A stretch of DNA of 12,077 nt from Clostridiales bacterium (lineage in GTDB: Bacteria; Bacillota; Clostridia; Lachnospirales; Lachnospiraceae), in contig JAAZDA010000083.1 in NCBI GenBank assembly GCA_012512995.1, positions 1 through 12,077 of the forward strand, read 5' to 3'. The stretch's first letter is position 1. Every line of letters starts with the position of its first letter. This document shows, in pieces, positions 7,225-12,077 of this stretch. Under the pieces are notes generated by a model, which saw nothing but the letters and a program-made list of their open reading frames with translations, was not told the origin of the DNA and ran no database searches. A program made the position numbers and the translations under genes.

Positions 7225-8871
7225 TCAGTCTTCTTGTTTTTCCTTATACTCCAGACAAAGCATCGTGATGTCATCAAACTGCGGCACTTCTTCTACAAAT
7301 GAATCTATGTCCTTTCTTACATTATGCAGCATATCCTTAAGGTTTTCATCTTTGTTAGCATTAAGGACTGCCTCAAGGCGTTCCATTCCATACATTTCGT
7401 TCTTGTTATTAACGGCTTCGGTCACGCCATCAGTATACTGGAATATCCTGTCGCCCGGGTTCATCTGCATGGATGTTGATTTATATTTCATGCCTTCTAT
7501 TCCTGCCAGAACAAACCCTGCCTTGATCTTAATATACGAGAAGCTCTCATCTTTCCTGCAGATGAATGGCAATTCGTGACCGGCATTCACATATTCAAGT
7601 TCTCCTGTCTTAAGATCCAGTATTGCTTCAAAAGCCGTAATGAAGAGGCCCTCTTTATTTGTTTCACACAGCAGATCATTGACTTCCGTGAACACCTGTC
7701 CCAGCGGGACTCCTGACAGTGTATGATCTTTGAGCAGTGTGTTGCCTATTACCATGAACAGTGCCGCAGGAACTCCTTTGCCTGATACGTCTGCCACAAC
7801 GATCGCAAGGTGTGATTCATCGACCATGAACAGGTCGTAGAAGTCTCCGCCGACCTCCTTGGCAGGATTCATGGTCGCATATATATCCAGTTCCCTGCGC
7901 TCAGGAAATGCCGGGAATATGCATGGCAGCATGTTGGCCTGTATCTGGGTAGCGACCTGAAGCTCAGCACCGATACGTTCTTTCTCCTTTGTGACAGAGA
8001 CAAGATTTACCATGTAATTCTTCAGTTCTTTCGCCATCTGGACATACGCGTCTGACAGGCTTTGAATCTCGTCTCCTGTATGAATGCCAGGACCATCGAT
8101 CACCAGCTGCTCCGGAGACTCTGCATCCTTATTGGAATACGCGAATTTCATTGATGCTTCTTCGACCTTTGACAGAGGTCTTATAACTCTCCTGTTCAGC
8201 CACATGTTCAAAAGTAACAGATAAAATACAGTCTGTACTATGCTGAGTCCTGCAACATATGAAATATACTCTTTCATTGTTTCATATACTTCGTCCATGG
8301 TTATATCCACGGACATGACTGCGATGGTCTTTCCCGCTGAGTTCACAACAGGTACAGATCCGGTGTACATATATCCGAATTCTGTATTGTTGGCATAATA
8401 CGATGTCTGCCCACTGCCATTCTTCATATACTCAAAGTACTGCTCTACTACATCATGGGAATACTCGTCTGCAGACATGTCTCCAAGCGAGACGTTGTCA
8501 TCATCTATTTTCTCGCTGTCACTGACACCTGCCATGACATACATCATATTGTCATAATCAGATTCATTTTGAGGAACTACAATATATATGTACTCAAAAT
8601 CATAATTATTCTTTACCATATTCAGGAATTCCTGAGTTTTATCATATTCTCCGGATTTAGTCAGGGTACTTATGCATTTCTCAAGATCATCTCCATCGAT
8701 ATTCTCGCTGCAGAGGTTCAGGATTCCTGATATATATGTCTGATACTTGTTCATCATTCCGCGGCGATATATCCTGTATCCCACAACGCCAATAAAAGTA
8801 CTCAGAAGGATCGCAAAAACAACTGTTCCGGCCAGCAGAATAAAGCTCAGTTTCTTTTTCTTCTTTTTCAT
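7225..8871 (-). CDS. Membrane-anchored Cache-HAMP-SpoIIE/RsbU family protein phosphatase (PP2C type)
   Basis: The 548-residue protein is a transmembrane serine phosphatase that should dephosphorylate a cytoplasmic STAS anti-anti-sigma partner when its sensor is engaged. A lysine-rich start (MKKKKKKLSF) precedes membrane helix 1 (about 8-31). An extracellular Cache-like sensor spans about 38-203, with the typical ending KTIAVMSVDITMDEVYETM. Helix 2 is at about 204-224. HAMP follows from IRPLSKVEEA (230-239) to GDEIQSLSDAYVQMAKEL, then a coiled-coil linker (IGAELQVATQIQANMLP). The PP2C domain shows all metal-binding motifs: GGDFYD (341-346), DVSGKG (361-366), YTDGVTE (479-485) and FDDITML (532-538), so it should be active. 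The start is set by AGAGGAG seven bases upstream. It is the last gene of its operon. No RsbW kinase or STAS protein is visible in the window; they may lie upstream of it or elsewhere. Partner identity is inferred from the family. Confidence 0.93.
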   Translation of the reverse strand: MKKKKKKLSFILLAGTVVFAILLSTFIGVVGYRIYRRGMMNKYQTYISGILNLCSENIDGDDLEKCISTLTKSGEYDKTQEFLNMVKNNYDFEYIYIVVPQNESDYDNMMYVMAGVSDSEKIDDDNVSLGDMSADEYSHDVVEQYFEYMKNGSGQTSYYANNTEFGYMYTGSVPVVNSAGKTIAVMSVDITMDEVYETMKEYISYVAGLSIVQTVFYLLLLNMWLNRRVIRPLSKVEEASMKFAYSNKDAESPEQLVIDGPGIHTGDEIQSLSDAYVQMAKELKNYMVNLVSVTKEKERIGAELQVATQIQANMLPCIFPAFPERRELDIYATMNPAKEVGGDFYDLFMVDESHLAIVVADVSGKGVPAALFMVIGNTLLKDHTLSGVPLGQVFTEVNDLLCETNKEGLFITAFEAILDLKTGELEYVNAGHELPFICRKDESFSYIKIKAGFVLAGIEGMKYKSTSMQMNPGDRIFQYTDGVTEAVNNKNEMYGMERLEAVLNANKDENLKDMLHNVRKDIDSFVEEVPQFDDITMLCLEYKEKQED

Positions 8872-8883
8872 GATCAGGCTCCT

Positions 8884-8942
8884 CTATTCTCGTTGATGTT
8901 CTTTCTGCTCTTCTTTTGCGTAATAAAATGCAGTCCCGCTGC
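8884..8942 (-). other. Out-of-frame C-terminal tail of the preceding MFS gene (probable frameshift)
   Basis: The MFS gene ends in frame with TGA at 8943-8945, leaving the last membrane helix short (IFSCALL). One base shifted, with CTT TGA read as CTT TTG, the frame continues LSSGTAFYYAKEEQKEHQRE to a TAG at 8884-8886. This completes a membrane helix and adds a charged cytoplasmic tail, the normal end of an MFS protein. The TAG overlaps the ribosome binding site of the phosphatase gene and sits 12 bases before its ATG, a normal operon spacing. One missing T, as a real mutation or a sequence error, explains this. The context is not a standard slippery heptamer, so programmed shifting is less likely. 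Confidence 0.7.
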
Positions 8943-11858
8943 TCAAAGCAAGGCACAGCTGAAAATGCTGAGGTTACGCATCAGGAACTGAGATACCATC
9001 AATTCACTGAATACCATAGGTCCTGCGGATTCCCCAATGTTCTCGGCAAAGTTATAAATACCCATGGCATTGTCTTCGCCGTATTTCTTCACCTCGTCCT
9101 TACCAGTATAGTAAATCTGCTGTATTGCTTTTCCAAAACTGTTAGACACGCCCAGCAGTATAAGTGTGATAACTATACCGAGGAAACTCTGCGTCACTGC
9201 AAATACGATCAGGGCTCCGAAGCTTATTGCACACCCTATATACATTGCCCTGTCTTTGAATTTTCCGTACAGAAGATTCGTCATGTTATTCCCCAAATAA
9301 ATGGCGAACAGCGAATACATCATGAACAGCAGCGATACTACCGCATCGTTATAACCATGTTCATCGCAGAAAATTGGGACATAGTAGAAGACAAAACTAT
9401 TAGTGATGATATACGGATTCTGGATAAGTGCAAAGAATCCCCAGATTCCTTTATGCGACAGGAACTGTCTGGTACTGCCAGTAGTCTTCTGTTCGTCCTT
9501 CTCATCAGCAGGGCTCGCAAATCCTGCAAGACTTGTTCCCATCTTGTACAGAAGAACGGCAACGATCACCCATAATACCACAACGAACATGAAAACATTG
9601 TGTCTGGAGAAAACAGTGGCAAGTGCGGCACCGAATATCATTCCGAAGTTGATCCCGGCAAGACACCCTCCGTTATATACTGTAAATCCTTCCATTCTGT
9701 CATGCTCGTCTCCTATGGAAGCGATGAGTATGTACACTGAATTTGTGACTATTCCTACACCTATGCCATCTATAAGAAGACCTGTGACGATCGTTGCATA
9801 TGAAGGGTACACAAATATCAGCAAATTCCCACACAGCGACAGTGCCGAACTTAACATTGTAAGTTTCCTGAATCCGATCTTCTTAAGGATCGAGGCACAG
9901 AACAATGACATAACTCCGATAAAGAAGAGATTTATCGTAATGGGCACAGATGCCACAAAAGCCCTGGACATGCCAAATGTTACATTCGTATTCTGCAGCA
10001 CGTATACAGGCAGGAAAGATGCAGTCATGTTGTATGCGGCAAAGATCAGGAATACCAGTATCCTGACAACATGGAACGGAATCTCTTTCTTATTATCAGT
10101 GCCTTCCGCCTTATATTTGTACTTCTTAAATACATATGGCACGACCTCTCCGAAAAGGATCCAGATGACAAGGAGCATGATCGCCAGTGTGAACAGATTG
10201 GAGATCAGTATGTTGCTCAGCGCATCCTGTATGATGGTCGTCTCTGTGCCGACCGCAACAACACCCACAACGTTCTTGTCTTCATCATATACAGGGACTT
10301 TAATATACAGATACGAGCCTGTAATGTCCTCTTTGCCTGAATTCCAGACACTGTTTCCTGTCCTGTATACTTCCTTTACTTCATTTGTTTCGACTTCATC
10401 GACAGGATAGTACGTTCCGATGGAACCATCTCTGTATGCAATCGCGTACGCTGTATCCGTCGCTTTATCCATTAACAGAATATTGCAGTATATCTTCTGA
10501 TAGAACTCGAGCCCATAATCAAGGTTCTTATCCATCGTATCCATGATCCTTTTATATGCAGGATTCATGTAATCCGATGCATTCACCACCTGAGTCAGAT
10601 CTTCACTGTCAAGTTCATTTACAACTGTATATGCCGCAATTTCAAGATCGTCTTCTATCCTTGTCCGATACAGATTCTGAAATTCGATTATGAGTTTTCC
10701 GGCAATGATTCCTGAAGAGCTCAAAACTATCATCACCACTGCCAGTTCGATCTTGATCAGAGCACTTAGTTTACGTCCTCTGCGTATGAAGAAAAGGCGG
10801 ATGATTAATATAAGCAGGTAAAGAATGACAAGAACAAAGGGTACTACCTGCAAGACCTGTTCTGCAATTTCAAGTGTACTTTTATTCAGTATTGATAGTG
10901 TGCCGACCACATTGCCGTCCTGATAAAGCGTTACCTTATCAGGATCACAGATGATCAATGTACTGGCCGTACCATTCGCAGTGAAAACACCATTTACAGC
11001 TACTGCATCTGTGTCGGTGACCACCGCGGTACTGTCCTGTTCACCGGTATTTACTTTCTGTATTGTTCTGTTCTTCAGATCGGAATAATAGAAAGCACCT
11101 TCTTCTCCGATGCAGAAGCGATATGGAACACCATGGGGATTACTGCCATCTTCTGCGACAGAATACACAGTTGCCGGTCCGTCGCCCGCTATCTCCCTGA
11201 TAGTGCCGTCTCTGTCAAGCACGTATACCAGCTGGGTGTCATGCTGTATAACAGCATCTCCGATCCTGTTGAAAGCATCCGTATATGCTATATCTTTCGG
11301 TGACTGCGTTTCTTCACCGGTCTGAAGATCAGAAACTGTATGGAACCTTATACTGTTATCCTCGAGCGTTACATACTGCAACTGGCTGCCATATACAGAT
11401 ATGCCCATCATCTTATGTTTATTGACATACTGTGTATCATCATAATATGTATCAGCAATCGTCCTTACATATTGACCCTTGTTGTCATAGACAAGAATGG
11501 CTTCGCGATCAATGTGCATATCCAGCCATCTGCCTTCAAGTACATAAACATAGCCATTTTCATCCACGCAAAAATCATCCGCATATGTGAAATAATCCTT
11601 TTCATCAGCATATGCGTTTATCTCATAGTTCTCATTTCCCGCAAGATCTGTGCATATGATACGACCGTGTTCTTCGTCCAGAACATATAGCCTGTCATTT
11701 GCGATCTTTGCCTGGAAAGCATTATTTATCTGCGTTGTTGAAGAAAATATCAGATCAATTGAATTTCTTTTCTGATAGCAGATAATGCCGGTCACGATAA
11801 GTAACACGATCAGTAAAACATCTAAACGACCGATCTTATTAGCCCTTAAGTGTTTTAT
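8943..11858 (-). CDS. Chimeric membrane protein: beta-propeller-like and Cache-like extracellular sensors fused to an MFS transporter domain
   Basis: The frame gives 971 residues from an ATA start. After a membrane helix at about 13-33, residues 45-330 form an extracellular region with repeats of the NHL/propeller kind (DRLYVLDEEHGRIICTDLAG, FCVDENGYVYVLEG, QLVYVLDRDGTIREIAGDG, FCIGEEGAFYYSDL). Helices follow at about 338-357 and 367-390. A Cache-like sensor at 391-548 ends KNVVGVVAVGTETTIIQDAL, and another helix lies at 552-570. From about 597 an MFS domain of about 12 helices runs to the end, with a motif A-like loop LKKIGFRK. The role is probably ligand sensing coupled to, or replaced by, transport; this is inference. 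The phosphatase gene follows directly. The start is ATA (11856-11858) behind GGGGAGG with a five-base spacer; the next usable start, GTG at 11807, lacks a ribosome binding site and would cut the first helix. The C-terminus looks frameshifted (see 8884-8942). Confidence 0.8.
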   Translation of the reverse strand: MKHLRANKIGRLDVLLIVLLIVTGIICYQKRNSIDLIFSSTTQINNAFQAKIANDRLYVLDEEHGRIICTDLAGNENYEINAYADEKDYFTYADDFCVDENGYVYVLEGRWLDMHIDREAILVYDNKGQYVRTIADTYYDDTQYVNKHKMMGISVYGSQLQYVTLEDNSIRFHTVSDLQTGEETQSPKDIAYTDAFNRIGDAVIQHDTQLVYVLDRDGTIREIAGDGPATVYSVAEDGSNPHGVPYRFCIGEEGAFYYSDLKNRTIQKVNTGEQDSTAVVTDTDAVAVNGVFTANGTASTLIICDPDKVTLYQDGNVVGTLSILNKSTLEIAEQVLQVVPFVLVILYLLILIIRLFFIRRGRKLSALIKIELAVVMIVLSSSGIIAGKLIIEFQNLYRTRIEDDLEIAAYTVVNELDSEDLTQVVNASDYMNPAYKRIMDTMDKNLDYGLEFYQKIYCNILLMDKATDTAYAIAYRDGSIGTYYPVDEVETNEVKEVYRTGNSVWNSGKEDITGSYLYIKVPVYDEDKNVVGVVAVGTETTIIQDALSNILISNLFTLAIMLLVIWILFGEVVPYVFKKYKYKAEGTDNKKEIPFHVVRILVFLIFAAYNMTASFLPVYVLQNTNVTFGMSRAFVASVPITINLFFIGVMSLFCASILKKIGFRKLTMLSSALSLCGNLLIFVYPSYATIVTGLLIDGIGVGIVTNSVYILIASIGDEHDRMEGFTVYNGGCLAGINFGMIFGAALATVFSRHNVFMFVVVLWVIVAVLLYKMGTSLAGFASPADEKDEQKTTGSTRQFLSHKGIWGFFALIQNPYIITNSFVFYYVPIFCDEHGYNDAVVSLLFMMYSLFAIYLGNNMTNLLYGKFKDRAMYIGCAISFGALIVFAVTQSFLGIVITLILLGVSNSFGKAIQQIYYTGKDEVKKYGEDNAMGIYNFAENIGESAGPMVFSELMVSQFLMRNLSIFSCALL

Positions 11859-11860
11859 GG

Positions 11861-12077
11861 TTACCTCCCCTGGCGGTATTCCTTATAGGCCGGTGTTGTA
11901 AAGAATATTGCATTCTCCCCATCCCTGCTTATCCGTTCTGGATACAGGATGCCTGATAGTTCCATGACATTCTTGTGTGCCAGCCTGCACTTTCGGTAAG
12001 AATCCGTCTCATCAATAGAATCAACCTGAACAATGTTCTTAATACCGTAAATATAATAAGGGAGTGCCGGCATCGAA
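11861..12077 (-). CDS. Unrecognised protein, C-terminal end (cut by the window edge)
   Basis: The frame is open from the right edge to TAA at 11861-11863 and gives the last 71 residues of a protein. An ATG at 12071-12073 is in frame, but the frame continues past it to the edge and no ribosome binding site can be judged, so I treat the gene as truncated. The segment is soluble in character, with no membrane helix, and has mixed charge (VQVDSIDETDSYRKC, RISRDGENAIFFTTPAYKEY). I do not recognise the family; it does not look like the end of a STAS protein or an RsbW-type kinase. Its stop lies two bases before the start of the chimeric MFS gene, so the two are in one operon and probably translationally coupled. 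Confidence 0.6.
   Translation of the reverse strand, partial: SMPALPYYIYGIKNIVQVDSIDETDSYRKCRLAHKNVMELSGILYPERISRDGENAIFFTTPAYKEYRQGR
11864..11870 (-). promoter_or_regulatory. Ribosome binding site that decides an ATA start
   Basis: GGGGAGG, inside the last codons of the upstream gene, is five bases before ATA at 11858. The upstream stop TAA (11861-11863) is two bases from that ATA, so ribosomes finishing the first gene could restart there. An in-frame stop at 11883-11885 rules out a start further upstream, and no ATG, GTG or TTG lies in this frame between that stop and the GTG at 11807. Confidence 0.65.

Noticed and set aside
7169..7579. Rightward open frame of 136 residues
   Set aside because: It begins inside the terminator hairpin and runs opposite the PP2C domain, whose metal-binding motifs prove the other strand is coding.
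8943..8948. Programmed -1 ribosomal frameshift at the end of the MFS gene
   Set aside because: The sequence before the stop (GCC TTG CTT TGA) does not form a standard X XXY YYZ slippery heptamer, and I saw no obvious stimulatory pseudoknot. A single-base loss is simpler.
8916..9575. Rightward open frame of 219 residues at the chimera's 3' end
   Set aside because: It lies opposite the MFS helices, its product is compositionally odd and lacks motifs, and no promoter or ribosome binding site supports it.
9403..10410. Rightward open frame of 335 residues opposite the MFS chimera
   Set aside because: It is antisense to a long, clearly coding frame, has no ribosome binding site I can see, and its product has no recognisable domain. 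The frame is a by-product of codon bias on the other strand.

Overview
The window most likely comes from a Gram-positive, low-to-medium GC member of the Bacillota, probably a gut or rumen clostridium of the Lachnospiraceae type. The pointers are strong AGGAGG-type ribosome binding sites, a lipoprotein sugar-binding protein with an Ala/Thr/Ser/Glu-rich linker, binding-protein-dependent sugar permeases with no ATPase beside them, a cytosolic family GH78 rhamnosidase, and large Cache/SpoIIE signalling proteins. The assignment rests on gene style only.

Positions 1-4128 hold a carbohydrate uptake locus. A membrane sensor, probably a YesM-type histidine kinase, is cut by the left edge and reads leftward (1-550). 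It is divergent from a rightward operon of a family 1 solute-binding lipoprotein (780-2207) and two permeases (2281-3144 and 3141-3974). The 229-base divergent region carries two palindromes with the same core (654-673 and 733-754) and an extra half-site, which look like operators. A hairpin with a T run lies between the binding protein and the permeases, and a group of hairpins follows the operon.

Positions 4129-7005 hold a leftward gene for an alpha-L-rhamnosidase of family GH78, convergent with the transporter operon. Together these genes suggest uptake of a rhamnose-containing oligosaccharide, with hydrolysis in the cytoplasm, comparable in layout to the B. subtilis yesMNOPQ region for rhamnogalacturonan. 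The substrate is inferred, not shown.

Positions 7157-12077 hold a leftward signalling operon. In transcription order it contains the end of an unrecognised gene, a very large membrane protein, and a membrane-anchored SpoIIE/RsbU-type PP2C phosphatase with its own extracellular Cache-like sensor and HAMP domain. The large protein combines an extracellular beta-propeller-like region, a Cache-like sensor and a full major facilitator (MFS) domain. The operon ends in a perfect 15-bp hairpin. I consider the propeller-Cache-MFS chimera paired with a Cache-HAMP-PP2C phosphatase the most unusual content here. It could be a transporter-like receptor ('transceptor') system that controls a partner-switching pathway.

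Two details affect how the chimera gene is read. Its best start is a non-standard ATA codon at 11858, behind a strong Shine-Dalgarno sequence and two bases after the preceding stop. Its C-terminus appears to be cut by a one-base frameshift near 8945; the shifted frame would complete the last membrane helix and end at 8884, just before the phosphatase gene.
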